Below, in pieces: positions 26,228 to 38,151 of a DNA stretch of 64,000 bases (its first letter is position 1; each line of letters begins with the position of its first letter). This DNA is from Clostridia bacterium (GTDB lineage Bacteria; Bacillota; Clostridia; Christensenellales; Borkfalkiaceae): NCBI GenBank assembly GCA_017407325.1, contig JAFQWV010000019.1, forward strand, positions 33,562 to 97,561, given 5' to 3'. A program made the position numbers and the translations under genes. Below the pieces are notes generated by a model. It saw only the letters and a list, made by a program, of their open reading frames with translations. It ran no database searches and was not told the DNA's origin.

Positions 26228-26968
26228 TTATCTTAAGGTGAGAATTTCTACACCTTCGTCAGTGATTACAACAGTGTTTTCGTAGTGCGCGCTAGGCATT
26301 TTGTCCTTAGTTACGCAACTCCAACCGTCAATCACTACTTCGCTCCTGCCCATGTTAATCATAGGCTCGATGGCAAGCGCCATTCCACGTCTTAATCTTA
26401 TACCCGTTCTTCTTCTGCCGTAGTTTGGAACTGCAGGGTCTTCGTGTAGATTTCTTCCTATCCCGTGACCAACCATTTCCCTTACGACTGAATAGCCGTT
26501 AGATTCGGCGTGTTCTTGAATTGCTCCGCCTATATCGCCGAGTGTGCTACCTACCATAAGATTTTCAATTCCCTTGAAAAAACATTCTTTGGTAACTTCG
26601 ACGAGTCTTTTCTTTTCAGGTGATACGCTTCCTACCAAAAAGGTTCTTGCAGCGTCGCCGTGATAGCCGTTTAATAGCGCACCAACGTCGATTGAAACGA
26701 TTTCCCCGTCTTTAAGCACTCTTTCTGACGGAAAGCCGTGAACGACTTCTTCGTCAATAGATACGCAAATTGTTCCCGGAAAACCACCGTAACCTAAAAA
26801 GGAAGGTTTTGCTCCACACCCTACTATGTAGTCATAAGCTAATTTGTCTAAGTAGCGAGTTTTTACCCCTACTTTAACGTTGTCTTCAATGAGCTTTAGA
26901 ACGTCAGCTACAATTTGTCCCGACTTTCTCATAAGTTCAATTTCAGACGGATTTTTAATGTAAATCAT
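26228..26968 (-). CDS. map: Methionine aminopeptidase, type I
   Basis: A 246-residue pita-bread enzyme that removes the starting Met. Metal ligands are visible: Asp in [19 protein letters not shown] (two Asp), His in [12 protein letters not shown], Glu in LAIEPMINM and Glu in [10 protein letters not shown]. It overlaps adk by 4 bp, so the two are translationally coupled. Confidence 0.96.
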   Translation of the reverse strand: MIYIKNPSEIELMRKSGQIVADVLKLIEDNVKVGVKTRYLDKLAYDYIVGCGAKPSFLGYGGFPGTICVSIDEEVVHGFPSERVLKDGEIVSIDVGALLNGYHGDAARTFLVGSVSPEKKRLVEVTKECFFKGIENLMVGSTLGDIGGAIQEHAESNGYSVVREMVGHGIGRNLHEDPAVPNYGRRRTGIRLRRGMALAIEPMINMGRSEVVIDGWSCVTKDKMPSAHYENTVVITDEGVEILTLR

Positions 26969-27582
26969 TTAAGCGCCTCGACTATATCACTAAATACGTC
27001 TTCAGAATCTTTGCTGCCGTCAACGGTCACTAAGACTCCAGCTTTTTTGTAGTATTTAATAAGTGGCGCGGTTTGTCTTTTATAAACGTTAAGTCTAAGT
27101 CCCACCGTTTCTTCGTTGTCGTCGTCTCTTTGAATTAAAGTTTCCCCACACGAAGAACAATTTTTATCATTATAAAAATCTACGTGGTAACTTGCCCCGC
27201 AATTTGGACAAACCCGTCTACCTGTAAGTCTGTGTAATAACAATTCAAAAGGAACGTCAATGTCGATGACTCTATCAATTATGCAAAAATCTTCAAGCGC
27301 TTCGGCTTGGGCAACCGTTCTTGGAAAACCGTCTAAAAGATAACCGTTTTTACAGTCGTCTTTACTAATTCTTTCCTTAACGATATCAACGGTAACTTCG
27401 TCAGGTACGAGTTGACCTTTGTCTATATAAGTTTTTGCAACGATTCCAAGCGGTGTTTTTTCAGCAATATGCTTTCTGAAAATATCACCCGTCGATATAT
27501 GACATATACCGAGCTTTTCACATATTTTAGACGACTGGGTGCCTTTTCCGGCACCCGGTGCGCCAAGTAATACAACGTTCAT
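26965..27582 (-). CDS. adk: Adenylate kinase (zinc LID form)
   Basis: A 205-residue kinase converting AMP and ATP to two ADP. P-loop [10 protein letters not shown] at residues 7-16, and LDGFPRT. The LID domain holds four Cys (CPNCG and CSSCG), a structural zinc site usual in Gram-positives. A little shorter than the usual 214-217 residues. Confidence 0.96.
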   Translation of the reverse strand: MNVVLLGAPGAGKGTQSSKICEKLGICHISTGDIFRKHIAEKTPLGIVAKTYIDKGQLVPDEVTVDIVKERISKDDCKNGYLLDGFPRTVAQAEALEDFCIIDRVIDIDVPFELLLHRLTGRRVCPNCGASYHVDFYNDKNCSSCGETLIQRDDDNEETVGLRLNVYKRQTAPLIKYYKKAGVLVTVDGSKDSEDVFSDIVEALK

Positions 27583-27616
27583 TGATTTCCTCTTGTTGTT
27601 ATAATCTAAAATTATT

Positions 27617-28927
27617 TTATTTTAAGAAACCTTTGTATTGCTTCATCATAATTTGAGATTCAAGCGCGTTGTTAAATTCGAGCGCGATTGATACGCAAAT
27701 CAACAATCCCGTTGCACTGAACATTGCAGAGCTTCCTTTATCTATAAGCGAGAATGCTATCGCTGGTAAAAGCGCCATAAGCGCAAGGAAGATTGCACCA
27801 AAGAGAGTAATTCTCTTTTGAATCTTTGATAAGTATTCAGTGGTTGGTTTACCAGGTCTGATACCGATAATGTTACCACCGTTTTGTTGAATACTTCTTG
27901 AGATTTCTTCAGGCTTGAATTGAATTGAAGCATAGAAGAACGCAAAGCCAAAAATGAGTAAGCAAAGAACTACCATATAAAGCCATGAGCTTGTGCCCAT
28001 CCATCTTTGCCACCAAACTACGAAACCGCTGTTTGGCCAGAACATTGTTGCAATCATTTCAGGGAATGAAAGGATTGAGAAAGAGAAGATAAGTGGCATA
28101 ACACCAGATGCGTTAACCTTGATAGGAATAACGGTTGATTGTCCGCCGTACATCTTTCTTCCTTGTACGCGCTTTGCGTATTGAACAGGTATTCTTCTTT
28201 CTGCTAAATCGACAAATACGATAAAGAAGAAAATTACAATAATTACTGCTACGTATCCTACGAGCTTCCAGAAATATTCTAAACTTCCACCACTTCCGAA
28301 TGCGTTAGTAACCATACTAACAAAGGTTTGACCTGCTGTCGCAAGTACACCAACGAAGATGAGAAGTGAAATACCGTTTGATACACCGTAATCGGTAATT
28401 CTTTCACCGAGCCAGATGGTTGCCATAGTACCTGATGCGAATAAAATTACGCATACAGTGTAAACAAGCCATCTTTGTCCGAAGAAGAACTTAATAATTG
28501 CAGAACCTTCCGCAATAGCTGTTGGTCCAAAATTAACCAAGATACCGATTGATTGGATAATAGCGAGTAATAAAGCACCTACTCTTGTGTATTTCGCAAT
28601 TTTCTTTTGACCTTCTTCACCCATGCGGGTAAGTCTTTCAAGTTGCGGAATAGCAACAGTTAAGAGTTGTATGATAATTGATGCGTTAATGTACGGTCCG
28701 ATACCCATAGCAAACCAAGTACCGTTAGAGAGCGCACCACCGGTCATCATACTCATAATGTTAAGGTAAGAAACGTTTGTTAAATCAGTTCCAGCAATAA
28801 GTCCTTCACCAATACCAGGTACAGGGATATAACATCCAAGACGGTATACTAAAACGATAAGCAAGGTGAATAGAATTTTGTTTCTTATCTCTTTAATTTT
28901 AAATGCTTTCTTTAAAGTTTCAAACAT
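27617..28927 (-). CDS. secY: Preprotein translocase channel SecY
   Basis: A 436-residue membrane protein with ten helices. Seen: [11 protein letters not shown] near the N-terminus, the helix-2 plug region with [23 protein letters not shown] sequence, [12 protein letters not shown] and the cytosolic loop [19 protein letters not shown]. It lies between rplO and adk, as expected. Confidence 0.97.
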   Translation of the reverse strand: MFETLKKAFKIKEIRNKILFTLLIVLVYRLGCYIPVPGIGEGLIAGTDLTNVSYLNIMSMMTGGALSNGTWFAMGIGPYINASIIIQLLTVAIPQLERLTRMGEEGQKKIAKYTRVGALLLAIIQSIGILVNFGPTAIAEGSAIIKFFFGQRWLVYTVCVILFASGTMATIWLGERITDYGVSNGISLLIFVGVLATAGQTFVSMVTNAFGSGGSLEYFWKLVGYVAVIIVIFFFIVFVDLAERRIPVQYAKRVQGRKMYGGQSTVIPIKVNASGVMPLIFSFSILSFPEMIATMFWPNSGFVVWWQRWMGTSSWLYMVVLCLLIFGFAFFYASIQFKPEEISRSIQQNGGNIIGIRPGKPTTEYLSKIQKRITLFGAIFLALMALLPAIAFSLIDKGSSAMFSATGLLICVSIALEFNNALESQIMMKQYKGFLK

Positions 28928-28967
28928 TTCAACCTCCGCTTAGAAAAATGTAGTTTTTGGTTAAAAA

Positions 28968-29414
28968 TTATACGATTTCGCAAGTACCGCCAGCTTTTTC
29001 AATCGCTTCTTTTGCAGATGCGGTGAAAGCGCGTGCTTTTACGTTTAACTTAACCTTTAACTCGCCATTTCCTAAAACTTTAAGGCCGAGTGTGTTTTTA
29101 ACGTCTTTAATAAGACCTGCAGCAAATAAAACTTCGTAAGTTACTTCAGTACCTTCTTCTAAACCGTTTAAAGCAGAAACGTTTACGATAGTGTAAATTT
29201 TCTTGAAGAAGTTATTGAAACCGCGTTTAGGTACGCGACGAGTTAAAGGCATTTGACCACCTTCAAAACCCGGACGAACGCCACCGCCACTTCTAGCCCA
29301 TTGACCTTTGTGACCTTTCGTACTCGTCTTACCGGTACCAGAACCGATACCGCGACCAACTCTCTTTTTAGAAGTTCTAGCGCCTTCTGCAGGTGATAAT
29401 GTTTCTAATCTCAT
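28968..29414 (-). CDS. rplO: Ribosomal protein L15
   Basis: A 148-residue L15. The start ATG at 29412-29414 is chosen because the true N-terminus [12 protein letters not shown] begins there and GAGGTG precedes it; a longer frame only extends into rpmD. The glycine-rich N-terminal arm ([19 protein letters not shown]) reaches into the 23S rRNA core. Confidence 0.96.
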   Translation of the reverse strand: MRLETLSPAEGARTSKKRVGRGIGSGTGKTSTKGHKGQWARSGGGVRPGFEGGQMPLTRRVPKRGFNNFFKKIYTIVNVSALNGLEEGTEVTYEVLFAAGLIKDVKNTLGLKVLGNGELKVKLNVKARAFTASAKEAIEKAGGTCEIV

Positions 29415-29424
29415 TTTACACCTC

Positions 29425-29604
29425 TTATAACGCTTCAACTTTTACAAGGTGAGAAACTTTTGCGAGCTTTCCTTGTAAAGCTGGACTGTCGTTGTGAATT
29501 TTAAATTGATTGATTTTTTTAAGACCAAGCGATTCAACCGTTGCCTTTTGATCTTTTAAGCAACCGATTGTGCTTTTGATAAGAGTGATTTTTAATTGAG
29601 CCAT
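29425..29604 (-). CDS. rpmD: Ribosomal protein L30
   Basis: A 59-residue frame starting [19 protein letters not shown] and containing [14 protein letters not shown], the L30 pattern. Its end holds the ribosome site for rplO. Normal length and place between rpsE and rplO. Confidence 0.95.
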   Translation of the reverse strand: MAQLKITLIKSTIGCLKDQKATVESLGLKKINQFKIHNDSPALQGKLAKVSHLVKVEAL

Positions 29605-29617
29605 TTGTCCGTCCCCC

Positions 29618-30136
29618 TTATCCTAAAATCTCTTCAACGGTTTTTCCGCGAAGTGCTGCAATTTCTTCAGCTGATCTAAGCTCTTTAAGTCCTTCAACAA
29701 CAGCTTTTACCATGTTGATTGGATTGTTTGTGCCGTGAGATTTAGTTCTGATGTTTTTAATACCACAAGCTTCCATAACCGCACGTACAGGTCCACCTGC
29801 GATAACACCGGTACCTTCTTCAGCAGGCATCATTAATACTGAACCTCTGCTAAATTTACCAACTACGCTGTATGGAATTGTGTTGTTTACAAGAGCAACC
29901 TTAATCATGCTCTTCTTAGCTTGTTGAGTAGCCTTTTCGATTGCTTCTGGAACTTCGTTTGCTTTACCCATTCCGTAACCTACTCTGCCGTTTTCGTCGC
30001 CGATAACAACGAGAGCAGAGAAACGCATTTTACGACCACCCTTAACAACCTTAGTTACACGGTTAACCGCGATTAACTTTTTATTAAGACCGTCTTTTTC
30101 TTCTGGTCTTCTGTTAGGTCTGTTTTCTCTTGCCAT
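29618..30136 (-). CDS. rpsE: Ribosomal protein S5
   Basis: A 172-residue S5. Seen: [22 protein letters not shown], the [15 protein letters not shown] loop and [14 protein letters not shown]5 lies at the mRNA entry site and affects accuracy. Normal length. Confidence 0.97.
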   Translation of the reverse strand: MARENRPNRRPEEKDGLNKKLIAVNRVTKVVKGGRKMRFSALVVIGDENGRVGYGMGKANEVPEAIEKATQQAKKSMIKVALVNNTIPYSVVGKFSRGSVLMMPAEEGTGVIAGGPVRAVMEACGIKNIRTKSHGTNNPINMVKAVVEGLKELRSAEEIAALRGKTVEEILG

Positions 30137-30155
30137 AATTTAACGTTCCTCCTTC

Positions 30156-30524
30156 TTAGAAATCAAGACCGGCTTCTCTTGCGCCGTCAGCGAGTGCTTT
30201 TACTCTTCCGGTGTAAAGATATCCACCTCTGTCGAATACTACTTGCTTAATGCCCTTTGCGAGTGCTTTTTCAGCAAGCTTCTTACCAACAACAACAGCA
30301 ACTTCGCTCTTTGACTTGCCTTTAATTTCTTTAGCAAGTGCTTTTTCTACTGTTGAACAAGCAACTAAAGTGTTTCCTGCTACGTCGTCAATGATTTGAG
30401 CGTAAATGTGGTTAAGACTTCTGTAAACCGAAAGTCTTGGACATTCGCTTGTGCCGGAAATCTTCTTTCTGATTCTTGCATGTCTTTTCAATCTGTCTTT
30501 ATTTTTATCGATTTTTGAAATCAT
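30156..30524 (-). CDS. rplR: Ribosomal protein L18
   Basis: A 122-residue L18, a 5S rRNA binder. Seen: [35 protein letters not shown] and the C-terminal [24 protein letters not shown]. Normal length. Confidence 0.97.
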   Translation of the reverse strand: MISKIDKNKDRLKRHARIRKKISGTSECPRLSVYRSLNHIYAQIIDDVAGNTLVACSTVEKALAKEIKGKSKSEVAVVVGKKLAEKALAKGIKQVVFDRGGYLYTGRVKALADGAREAGLDF

Positions 30525-30535
30525 ATCAGTTCTCC

Positions 30536-31078
30536 TTATTTGCCGGCAGTCTTACCTTCCTTACGTTCAATTACTTCATCCTTATAACGGATTCCGTAAC
30601 CGTGGTAAGGTTCAGGCTTTCTGATTGCTCTTAAACTTGCTGCAACTTGACCAACTTTAACTTTATCAATACCGCTTACGGTAATTTCAGTTTGGCTTGG
30701 GCAAGCAAGCTTAATTCCTTCCATTGCAACGAATTCTACAGGGTGTGAAAAACCAACGTTTAAGATGAGCTTGTCACCTTGCATGTTAACCTTCCAACCT
30801 ACACCGTTTACGATAAGTCCTTTTTCATAACCGTTAGTTACACCAATAACCATGTTTTGTAAAAGTGCTCTGTATAAACCGTGCTTTGCTCTTGCTGGTG
30901 CTAAATCGTTTTTACGTTCAACGATAATTTGCGCACCTTCAACTTTAACTGTAATTAAGCTTCCGTCGTAATCTTGAACAAGTGTTCCTTTAGGACCTTT
31001 AACTGTTAAAAGGTTTTCTGAAACTTCTAAAGTAACGCCTGCTGGGATTGTAATAGGAGCTTTACCAATTCTTGACAT
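30536..31078 (-). CDS. rplF: Ribosomal protein L6
   Basis: A 180-residue L6 with the two repeated domains: [14 protein letters not shown] at the start and the C-terminal [23 protein letters not shown] signature. Normal length. Confidence 0.97.
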   Translation of the reverse strand: MSRIGKAPITIPAGVTLEVSENLLTVKGPKGTLVQDYDGSLITVKVEGAQIIVERKNDLAPARAKHGLYRALLQNMVIGVTNGYEKGLIVNGVGWKVNMQGDKLILNVGFSHPVEFVAMEGIKLACPSQTEITVSGIDKVKVGQVAASLRAIRKPEPYHGYGIRYKDEVIERKEGKTAGK

Positions 31079-31095
31079 ACTCTATTACCCCCTTA

Positions 31096-31488
31096 TTACC
31101 AAACGTAAGCGAGAATCTCGCCACCGTGGTGTTCTTTTCTTGCTTTTCTATCAGTCATTACGCCCTTAGGAGTAGATACGATTGCAATACCCATACCACC
31201 AAGTACCTTTGGTAATTCATCGTAACCAGCATAAATTCTTAAGCCTGGCTTTGATACTCTCTTTAAGCCTGTAATAACTTTTTCTCCCTTAGGGCCGTAC
31301 TTAAGTTCAACTTTGATTGAACTATCTTTACCTTCGCCAACGATTTCATAGCCGTTGATATAGCCTTCTTCGAGAAGAATTTTAGCAATTTCTTTTTTGA
31401 TGTTGGAAACAGGAATTTCAACGACTTCTTTCTTTCCAACAAGTGCATTTCTGATTCTTGTAAGCATATCTGCTATTGGATCTGTCAT
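31096..31488 (-). CDS. rpsH: Ribosomal protein S8
   Basis: A 130-residue S8. Seen: [21 protein letters not shown] and the C-terminal [27 protein letters not shown]8 binds central 16S rRNA and in some bacteria represses the spc operon; no mimic site was identified here. Confidence 0.97.
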   Translation of the reverse strand: MTDPIADMLTRIRNALVGKKEVVEIPVSNIKKEIAKILLEEGYINGYEIVGEGKDSSIKVELKYGPKGEKVITGLKRVSKPGLRIYAGYDELPKVLGGMGIAIVSTPKGVMTDRKARKEHHGGEILAYVW

Positions 31489-31501
31489 TTTAATTACCTC
31501 C

Positions 31502-31687
31502 TTACCAACTTGCCTTTTTTACGCCAGGAATTTGACCTTTGTATGCCAAATTTCTGAAGCATATTCTACAAATACCGTACTTGCGGATTACAGCGTGTGG
31601 TCTTCCGCAGATACTGCATCTTGTGTATGCACGAGTAGAAAACTTTGGAGCTTTCTGCTGTTTATTAATCATCGCTTTCTTTGCCAT
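31502..31687 (-). CDS. rpsZ: Ribosomal protein S14, zinc-dependent form
   Basis: A 61-residue short S14 with the CXXC pair CSIC and CRIC that binds zinc. This C+ form is the usual essential S14 of Bacillota. Lies between rplE and rpsH. Confidence 0.97.
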   Translation of the reverse strand: MAKKAMINKQQKAPKFSTRAYTRCSICGRPHAVIRKYGICRICFRNLAYKGQIPGVKKASW

Positions 31688-31698
31688 TTTATCTCTCC

Positions 31699-32292
31699 TT
31701 AATTAGCCTTGAAAGGCATTCCGAGCGCTCTTAAAAGACCACGCGCTTCTTCGTCAGTTTTTGCAGTAGTTACAAAGCAAATATCAAATCCACGTACTTT
31801 ATCAACTTGATCGTATTGGATTTCTGGGAAGATAAGTTGTTCTTTTATGCCCATTGCGTAGTTACCTCTACCGTCGAAAGACTTAGAAGGAACACCCTTG
31901 AAGTCTCTTACTCTTGGTAAAGCGATAGAAACGAGTTTGTCGAAGAAATCGTACATTCTGTTTCCGCGAAGAGTTACTTTAACACCTACGTTCATACCTT
32001 GTCTAACTTTGAAGTTTGCTACTGACTTTTTAGCAGTAGTTAAGACAGGCTTTTGACCAGCGATTTGTGCGAGTTCTTGTTGAACTTGTTGAATGCTCTT
32101 AGCGTTATCTTTGATATCGCCGAGTCCACCGTTGATGGTGATTTTAACAAGCTTTGGAACTTCGTTAATGTTTTTGTAGTTAAATTCCTTCATAAGAGCA
32201 GGAACGACTTCAGCGTCGTATCTTGCTTTTACTCGGCTTACGTATTTCTCGGTTGCAGTTTCTTTAGCAACCTGAGTTTTCTTAACTGCCAT
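31699..32292 (-). CDS. rplE: Ribosomal protein L5
   Basis: A 197-residue L5 that binds 5S rRNA. Seen: [35 protein letters not shown] block and PRVRDFKGV. About 18 extra residues at the N-terminus compared with the usual 179. Confidence 0.97.
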   Translation of the reverse strand: MAVKKTQVAKETATEKYVSRVKARYDAEVVPALMKEFNYKNINEVPKLVKITINGGLGDIKDNAKSIQQVQQELAQIAGQKPVLTTAKKSVANFKVRQGMNVGVKVTLRGNRMYDFFDKLVSIALPRVRDFKGVPSKSFDGRGNYAMGIKEQLIFPEIQYDQVDKVRGFDICFVTTAKTDEEARGLLRALGMPFKAN

Positions 32293-32303
32293 AAATTTCT
32301 CCT

Positions 32304-32729
32304 TTATTCGGCGTCAGCCTTTTTCTTTCTGGTTGTTTTCTTTTCAGCTTTTTCAGCCTTTTCAGTCTTTTCGGTTTTCTTAGTTGCTTTCTTAGCAGTC
32401 TTTGCTGCTTTAGCTTCGCTTACGTCTAAGCTCTTTCCGCACTTTTTGCAGATACGAACTTTCTTGTCGCCTTCTTCTTGGTAAGCAACTCTAGTTGCCT
32501 TTCCGCAAACTGGGCAAACTACCATAACGTTAGATGCGTCGATTTTACCGAATTGTTCTACGATACCACTCGTTTCTTTTGCTGAACGAGCCTTTTTAGA
32601 ACGCTTTTGAACGTTTACTCCGTCAACAACTACTCTGTTTTCAGATGGATGTGCAGATAAAACCTTACCGATTTTACCGTTGTCTTTACCGGTTAGCACT
32701 AAAACCGTGTCATTTTTCTTAACTTTCAT
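32304..32729 (-). CDS. rplX: Ribosomal protein L24 with zinc ribbon and Lys-rich tail
   Basis: A 141-residue L24. The KOW motif is at the N-terminus ([18 protein letters not shown]). A zinc ribbon CPVCG...CKKCG follows at about residues 70-100. Then comes a 38-residue Lys/Ala/Glu-rich tail not found in typical 103-residue L24. The tail is low-complexity and probably disordered. L24 starts 50S assembly. Confidence 0.95.
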   Translation of the reverse strand: MKVKKNDTVLVLTGKDNGKIGKVLSAHPSENRVVVDGVNVQKRSKKARSAKETSGIVEQFGKIDASNVMVVCPVCGKATRVAYQEEGDKKVRICKKCGKSLDVSEAKAAKTAKKATKKTEKTEKAEKAEKKTTRKKKADAE

Positions 32730-32745
32730 CTTAATGCCTCCCTAA

Positions 32746-33114
32746 TTAAAGTACTTCCGGAGCGAGAGAGATAATTCTCATATAATCTTTTTCTCTGAGC
32801 TCTCTTGCTACAGGTCCAAAGATACGTGTTCCGCGTGGTTGTTTTTGGTTGTCGATAATAACTGCTGCGTTATCGTCGAACTTGATGTGAGTGCCGTCAG
32901 CGCGTCTTAAACCGCTTGCCGTTCTTACGATTACGGCTTTAACAACGTCACCTTTCTTTACTGCGCCGCCAGGAGTTGCGGTCTTAACAGAAGCAACTAT
33001 AACGTCGCCGATGTTACCGCTCTTTCTGAACGAACCGCCTAAAACTCTGATGCACATAATTTCTTTTGCGCCTGAGTTATCAGCCGATTTTAATCTTGTT
33101 TGTGGTTGTATCAT
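32746..33114 (-). CDS. rplN: Ribosomal protein L14
   Basis: A 122-residue L14. Seen: [31 protein letters not shown] start, [13 protein letters not shown] and [13 protein letters not shown]. Normal length. Confidence 0.97.
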   Translation of the reverse strand: MIQPQTRLKSADNSGAKEIMCIRVLGGSFRKSGNIGDVIVASVKTATPGGAVKKGDVVKAVIVRTASGLRRADGTHIKFDDNAAVIIDNQKQPRGTRIFGPVARELREKDYMRIISLAPEVL

Positions 33115-33130
33115 TGTCGCTTCCCCCTAA

Positions 33131-33382
33131 TTACTTAGCCTTTTCAATAATTTCGGCTACTCTCCAGTTCTTGTCTTTGCTGAGTTTTCTGCATTCAACG
33201 ATTCTTACCTTGTCGCCAATACCACAAGCGTTTTCTTCGTCGTGTGCTTTGAACTTCTTAGAAGTAGTGATGGTCTTTTTGTAAAGCGGATGCTTAGACT
33301 TTTGTTCAACTACTACAACTACTGTTTTATCCATTTTGTCGGAAGAAACGATTCCAACTCTTTCTTTTCTTAAATTTCTCAT
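33131..33382 (-). CDS. rpsQ: Ribosomal protein S17
   Basis: An 83-residue OB-fold S17: [41 protein letters not shown] and [19 protein letters not shown]. Normal length. Confidence 0.97.
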   Translation of the reverse strand: MRNLRKERVGIVSSDKMDKTVVVVVEQKSKHPLYKKTITTSKKFKAHDEENACGIGDKVRIVECRKLSKDKNWRVAEIIEKAK

Positions 33383-33395
33383 TGCAGTTATCTCC

Positions 33396-33593
33396 TTAAG
33401 CCTTCTTTATTTCTCTTTCACGGATAACAGTCTTAACTCTTGCGATGTCTTTCTTTACAGCGCCGATAACCATTGGGTTTTCAAGTTGACCAGTAGCGTG
33501 ACGGAAACGAAGGTTAAATAACTCTTGTTTAAGCCCAGCGAGCTTTGAAATAAGTTCGTCGTCAGTCATTTCATGAATTTCTTTCGCTTTCAT
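33396..33593 (-). CDS. rpmC: Ribosomal protein L29
   Basis: A 65-residue two-helix L29: [26 protein letters not shown] and [14 protein letters not shown]. It lies at the exit tunnel. Its start overlaps the rplP stop by one base. Confidence 0.96.
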   Translation of the reverse strand: MKAKEIHEMTDDELISKLAGLKQELFNLRFRHATGQLENPMVIGAVKKDIARVKTVIREREIKKA

Positions 33594-34024
33594 CAGCCTT
33601 CACCGCCTTCTCCGATATTTTCTTTCTTAATAATCTTAGTTTTGCAAGGAAGCTTGTGTCCTGCAAGTCTTAGAGCTTCACGAGCGATTGCTTCGTCAAC
33701 TCCTGCAATTTCGAACATAACTCTACCCGGCTTAACAACTGCAACCCAGTATTCTACTGAACCTTTACCAGAACCCATACGAGTTTCTGCAGGCTTTTTA
33801 GTTACAGGCTTATGTGGGAAGATGTCAATCCAAACCTTACCGCCACGCTTGATAAATCTCGTCATAGCGATACGAGCTGCTTCGATTTGATTTGAAGTAA
33901 CCCAAGCTGGGCTATCTGCAACTAAACCGAATTCGCCGTATGCGATTTGGTTGCCTTTAGTGCATTTACCGGTCATTCTACCGCGATGCACTCTACGTCT
34001 TTTAACTCTTTTAGGCATCAACAT
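33593..34024 (-). CDS. rplP: Ribosomal protein L16
   Basis: A 143-residue L16: [37 protein letters not shown] and [15 protein letters not shown]. The start is either the first Met or Met3; MPKRVK is the usual N-terminus. Lies at the A site of the 50S. Confidence 0.96.
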   Translation of the reverse strand: MLMPKRVKRRRVHRGRMTGKCTKGNQIAYGEFGLVADSPAWVTSNQIEAARIAMTRFIKRGGKVWIDIFPHKPVTKKPAETRMGSGKGSVEYWVAVVKPGRVMFEIAGVDEAIAREALRLAGHKLPCKTKIIKKENIGEGGEG

Positions 34025-34025
34025 A

Positions 34026-34685
34026 TTAAGACTCGCCTCCTTCTTTTCTTACACCACCGAGAACTTCGCCTTTATAAATCCAAACTTTGATACCGATGAT
34101 ACCGAAAGTAGTTAATGCTTCAGCGAAACCGTAATCGATGTCTGCTCTTAAAGTTTGTAGCGGAATTGAACCTTCGTGGTATTGTTCAGATCTTGCAATT
34201 TCTGCACCGTCTAAACGACCGCTTACCATAACTTTAATACCCTTAACGCCCATTCTCATAGCGCGTGAAATTGATTGTTTCATACATCTTCTGAAAGATG
34301 CACGCTTTTCAAGTTGTGCAGCGATTGATTCTGCTACGAGTTGTGCATCGCAATCTGGTTTTTTAACTTCCATAATGCTGATTGCAACAGGTTTTCCCTT
34401 AGCGAGCTTAGAAATCGCTTGCTTGATTACTTCAATTTCAGCACCTTGCTTACCGATAAGTACGCCAGGTCTTGCAGTATAGATAGTAATTGCTACTCTT
34501 TGAGCTGCTCTTTCAATTAAAATTCTTGAAATTGCTGCTTGGTAGTATTTCTTTTTGATGTATTCTCTGATAACGTAATCTTCCTTAAGATATACAGAAA
34601 ATTCTTTCTTATCTGCATACCATTGAGTATCCCAATTTTTAATTACGCCAACTCTTATTCCGTGCGGATTAACTTTTTGTCCCAT
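34026..34685 (-). CDS. rpsC: Ribosomal protein S3
   Basis: A 219-residue S3: [28 protein letters not shown] start, KH domain with [14 protein letters not shown] (about residues 75-88), and the C-terminal [20 protein letters not shown]. It forms the mRNA entry channel. Confidence 0.97.
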   Translation of the reverse strand: MGQKVNPHGIRVGVIKNWDTQWYADKKEFSVYLKEDYVIREYIKKKYYQAAISRILIERAAQRVAITIYTARPGVLIGKQGAEIEVIKQAISKLAKGKPVAISIMEVKKPDCDAQLVAESIAAQLEKRASFRRCMKQSISRAMRMGVKGIKVMVSGRLDGAEIARSEQYHEGSIPLQTLRADIDYGFAEALTTFGIIGIKVWIYKGEVLGGVRKEGGES

Positions 34686-34695
34686 TATATCCTCC

Positions 34696-35085
34696 TTACT
34701 TAGCCATTACATCAAGGATAACCGTGATGTGGCTTGTGCGCTTTAAGATTCTGTAACCTCTGCCGTGTGCCATTGGTTGCATTCTCTTAAGAGTTGGACC
34801 CATATCAGCGTAGCACTCTGCTACTTTAAGGTCGTTTACGTTCATACTTAAATTGTGTTCAGCGTTTGCAGCAGCACTCATAACTACCTTCTTGATTGGC
34901 AATGCGCCAGCCTTGTTGCAGTTTTCTAAGATTGCAACTGCTTCGTTAACACTCTTACCCCTGATAATATCAAGGACTACTCTTACCTTATAAGGAGAGA
35001 TTCTAATATATTTAGCACACGCTCTTGGTCTTCTGTCGCGAGACTCTTCGATACGAGCGGTCTTTTTCTTCATATTTCCAGCCAT
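34696..35085 (-). CDS. rplV: Ribosomal protein L22
   Basis: A 129-residue L22: [23 protein letters not shown], the tunnel loop [21 protein letters not shown] and THITV-like end. It lines the exit tunnel at the macrolide constriction. Confidence 0.97.
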   Translation of the reverse strand: MAGNMKKKTARIEESRDRRPRACAKYIRISPYKVRVVLDIIRGKSVNEAVAILENCNKAGALPIKKVVMSAAANAEHNLSMNVNDLKVAECYADMGPTLKRMQPMAHGRGYRILKRTSHITVILDVMAK

Positions 35086-35099
35086 TTTTCTCCTCCTTA

Positions 35100-35378
35100 T
35101 TATCTTCCACCGGTAGTCTTGCTACCTGCGTGGCCTTTGAACGTTCTTGTTGGTGCGAACTCGCCGAGTTTGCATCCTACCATATCTTCCGTAATGTATA
35201 CAGGAACGTGCTTTCTACCGTCGTAAACTGCGATTGTATGACCAACCATTTGTGGGAAAATCGTTGATGCTCTTGACCAAGTCTTTAAAACGGTTTTCTT
35301 GTTTTCTGCATTTAAAGCTTCAACTCTCTTGAGTAACTTTTCATGCACGTAAGGTCCTTTTTTAACACTTCTACTCAT
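35100..35378 (-). CDS. rpsS: Ribosomal protein S19
   Basis: A 92-residue S19: [46 protein letters not shown] and the end [14 protein letters not shown]. Normal length. Confidence 0.97.
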   Translation of the reverse strand: MSRSVKKGPYVHEKLLKRVEALNAENKKTVLKTWSRASTIFPQMVGHTIAVYDGRKHVPVYITEDMVGCKLGEFAPTRTFKGHAGSKTTGGR

Positions 35379-35393
35379 CTTGATTCTCCTTTA

Positions 35394-36221
35394 TTAGTTC
35401 ACGCGTTTAATAATAAACTTGTTAGATTTGTTCTTTTTCTTTCTCGTCTTATAGCCAAGTGCTGGTTTACCCCAAGGAGTAACTGGGCCTGGTCTACCGA
35501 TTGGGCTCTTACCCTCACCACCACCGTGTGGGTGATCGCATGGGTTCATTACAGAACCACGAACGGTTGGACGGATACCCATATGTCTTACTTTACCAGC
35601 CTTACCGATACGAACAATTTCGTGATCAAGGTTACCAACTTGTCCGATAGTTGCCTTACAAGCGATTGAAACGTATCTCATTTCGCCACTTGGCATCTTT
35701 AAAGTTGCAAGCTTGCCTTCTTTAGCCATAAGTTGAGCGCTCATACCAGCTGCTCTTGCGATTTGACCACCCTTACCAGGTTGAAGTTCAATGTTGTGAA
35801 CCATAGTACCTACAGGAATGTTGTCAAGTGCGAGTGCGTTACCTGCTTTGATATCTGCAGTTGGACCACTTAAAAGCTTGTCGCCAACGCTGATACCTAC
35901 AGGAGCAAGTATATATCTCTTTTCACCGTCAGCATATACAAGAAGTGCAATGTTTGCGCTTCTGTTTGGATCGTATTCAATGCTTCTTACGGTTGCAGGA
36001 ATACCGTCTTTATTTCTCTTAAAGTCAATAATACGGTATTTTCTCTTATTTCCACCGCCGTGATGACGAACGGTAATCTTACCTTGTGCGTTTCTACCCC
36101 CTGTGCGCTTTTTGTCTTCGAGAAGTGATCTCTCAGGCTTAGTCGTGGTAATTTCTTCATAAGTGCTTACCGACATAAAACGACGGGCAGGAGATGTTGG
36201 TTTATATCTTTTGATAGCCAT
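35394..36221 (-). CDS. rplB: Ribosomal protein L2
   Basis: A 275-residue L2: [38 protein letters not shown] block and the peptidyl-transferase-proximal [16 protein letters not shown] with the conserved His. Normal length. Confidence 0.97.
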   Translation of the reverse strand: MAIKRYKPTSPARRFMSVSTYEEITTTKPERSLLEDKKRTGGRNAQGKITVRHHGGGNKRKYRIIDFKRNKDGIPATVRSIEYDPNRSANIALLVYADGEKRYILAPVGISVGDKLLSGPTADIKAGNALALDNIPVGTMVHNIELQPGKGGQIARAAGMSAQLMAKEGKLATLKMPSGEMRYVSIACKATIGQVGNLDHEIVRIGKAGKVRHMGIRPTVRGSVMNPCDHPHGGGEGKSPIGRPGPVTPWGKPALGYKTRKKKNKSNKFIIKRVN

Positions 36222-36242
36222 ATTACTATTGCCTCCTAAAAA

Positions 36243-36533
36243 CTACGATAACGACTTAAAGAATTCGATTTCTTTGCTGTCAGCCGTTAACTGAACGATT
36301 GCCTTTTTGTAACTTGCTGTACGGCCTTCGTTTCTACCCATTCTCTTGAGCTTGCCACGGCAATTTACTGTGTTTACGTAATCTACTTTAACATCGAAAA
36401 GCTCTTCAACTGCAAGCTTGATTTCAGTCTTGTTTGCTTTCTTAGCAACTTCAAAAACGTATTTCTTAGTTGCGAGTTCTGCATAACTCTTTTCTGTTAA
36501 AATCGGTCTTAAAATAATATCTCTTGCATCCAT
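36243..36533 (-). CDS. rplW: Ribosomal protein L23
   Basis: A 96-residue L23: [25 protein letters not shown] and the [20 protein letters not shown] extension. It docks SRP and trigger factor at the exit tunnel. Overlaps rplD by one base. Confidence 0.97.
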   Translation of the reverse strand: MDARDIILRPILTEKSYAELATKKYVFEVAKKANKTEIKLAVEELFDVKVDYVNTVNCRGKLKRMGRNEGRTASYKKAIVQLTADSKEIEFFKSLS

Positions 36534-37159
36534 TATTTACCGTAGACCTCCTGTAATTTTTCAACTGAACCTTTAGCGAGTACGATTACGTTGCTGTTTA
36601 CGATATCGTAAGTGTTGAGTTGTTCAACTGCAATCGTCTTAATCTTTGCAAGGTTTTGAGCTGCTCTGATTACCTTTTCGTTTGCATCACACATAACGAT
36701 AAGAACTTTCTTTTCGAACTTGAACGCATCTGCAAATGCGACCATTTCTTTAGTCTTTCCGTTTTCTACTGCGATTTCGTCAATAACGAAAAATTCGTTG
36801 TCGCTAAGCTTTTTAGAAAGTGCTGAGAACATTGCAGTTCTCTTTGCTGTCAAGTTCATCTTCTTTGAGAAATCTCTTGACTTTGGTGCGAATACTACGC
36901 CACCCTTAATCCATTGTGGAGCGCGAGTTGAACCTTGACGAGCATTACCGGTTCCCTTTTGACGGTAAGGTTTCTTACCACCACCGCGAACTTCTGTTCT
37001 AGTCAAAGTACTCTTAGTGCCTTGTCTTTCGTTAGCAAGGCGAGTTACTACCGCTTGGTGAATAAGCGGTTCATTATATTCAGCACAGAACAATGCGTCC
37101 ATAAGTTCGATTGAGCCTTGCTCTTGCGCTTTCATATTGTATACTTTAATGCTTGGCAT
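36533..37159 (-). CDS. rplD: Ribosomal protein L4
   Basis: A 208-residue L4: the tunnel loop [23 protein letters not shown] and [15 protein letters not shown] are conserved. In some proteobacteria L4 represses the S10 operon; whether the leader at 38309-38495 here is a target is unknown. Confidence 0.97.
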   Translation of the reverse strand: MPSIKVYNMKAQEQGSIELMDALFCAEYNEPLIHQAVVTRLANERQGTKSTLTRTEVRGGGKKPYRQKGTGNARQGSTRAPQWIKGGVVFAPKSRDFSKKMNLTAKRTAMFSALSKKLSDNEFFVIDEIAVENGKTKEMVAFADAFKFEKKVLIVMCDANEKVIRAAQNLAKIKTIAVEQLNTYDIVNSNVIVLAKGSVEKLQEVYGK

Positions 37160-37172
37160 TGCTTAATCCTCC

Positions 37173-37805
37173 TTATGCTTTTACGCTGTTGCTAATTGTA
37201 ACGATTCCGCCCTTTGGTCCCGGAACTGCGCCCTTAACCAAAATTGCGTTTCTTGCCACGTCAACTTTTACGATTTCAAGATTTTGAATTGTAACTCTTT
37301 CTACACCGTATTGACCAGGCATACGCTTGTTCTTAAATACTCTTGACGGAGAACTGTTTGCACCCATAGAACCTACTTCTCTGTGTACAGGGCCTACGCC
37401 GTGAGTTTCTTTAAGTCTGTGTTGATTCCATCTTTTGATAACACCGCTAAATCCGTGACCTTTAGTAGTTCCTACTACGTCTACTTTTTCGCCTTCAGCG
37501 AAAGTATCGCATGAAACCATCTTGCCAACTTCTAAAGCGCTTACGTCTTCTAGGCGGAACTCTTTTAAAACCTTGTGTGGTTCAACGCCGATTTTCTTGA
37601 ATAAACCAAGTTCTGGCTTGTTGAGTGCCTTTTCGCCTACTTTTTCAAATCCGAGCTTTACAGCCGAATATCCATCGCGTTCAACAGTTTTGATTTGAAC
37701 TACAGGACACGGACCAGCAAGGATTACGGTGACTGGGATTACTTTTCCGTCTGGAGAAAAGATCTGAGTCATACCTAACTTCTTTCCAATGATTGCTTTA
37801 CGCAT
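37173..37805 (-). CDS. rplC: Ribosomal protein L3
   Basis: A 210-residue L3 from the ATG at 37803-37805, with GGAGGT 10 bp upstream; the GTG four codons earlier overlaps that ribosome site. Seen: IIGKKLGMTQIF, KGHGFSGVIKRWNQ and MPGQYGVERVTIQN. Normal length. Confidence 0.96.
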   Translation of the reverse strand: MRKAIIGKKLGMTQIFSPDGKVIPVTVILAGPCPVVQIKTVERDGYSAVKLGFEKVGEKALNKPELGLFKKIGVEPHKVLKEFRLEDVSALEVGKMVSCDTFAEGEKVDVVGTTKGHGFSGVIKRWNQHRLKETHGVGPVHREVGSMGANSSPSRVFKNKRMPGQYGVERVTIQNLEIVKVDVARNAILVKGAVPGPKGGIVTISNSVKA

Positions 37806-37851
37806 GGTAAAGTTCACCTCCGTATTTATTAAAAAATTTTATTTTTTTCGA

Positions 37852-38151
37852 TTATAATTTGATTTTTACGTCAACGCCTGCAGGAAGATGTACGCTGTCT
37901 AAAATCTTAGCGTTCGTTGAGTAAATGTCGATAAGTCTTTTGTGAGTTCTAAGCTCGAATTGTTCACGACTATCTTTATACTTGTGTGGAGAACGTAAAA
38001 TCGTTACGATTTCCTTTTCCGTAGGTAGTGGAATAGGACCGCTGATCTTAGCGCCTGCCTTTTTCATCGTTTCGATGATTTTTTGAGTTGCTTGGTCAAC
38101 CATCTTGTGGTCGTAAGCAGAAAGTTTAATTCTGATTTTTTGTCCAGCCAT
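37852..38151 (-). CDS. rpsJ: Ribosomal protein S10
   Basis: A 99-residue S10: [41 protein letters not shown] and [10 protein letters not shown]. First gene of the superoperon. TGGAGGAAAC precedes the ATG. A 340-base leader with a terminator lies upstream. Confidence 0.97.
   Translation of the reverse strand: MAGQKIRIKLSAYDHKMVDQATQKIIETMKKAGAKISGPIPLPTEKEIVTILRSPHKYKDSREQFELRTHKRLIDIYSTNAKILDSVHLPAGVDVKIKL

Noticed and set aside
32053..32484. 143-residue plus-strand frame
   Set aside because: It is antisense to rplX/rplE; its Phe/Ser/Ala-rich sequence is the mirror of the Lys-rich L24 tail.
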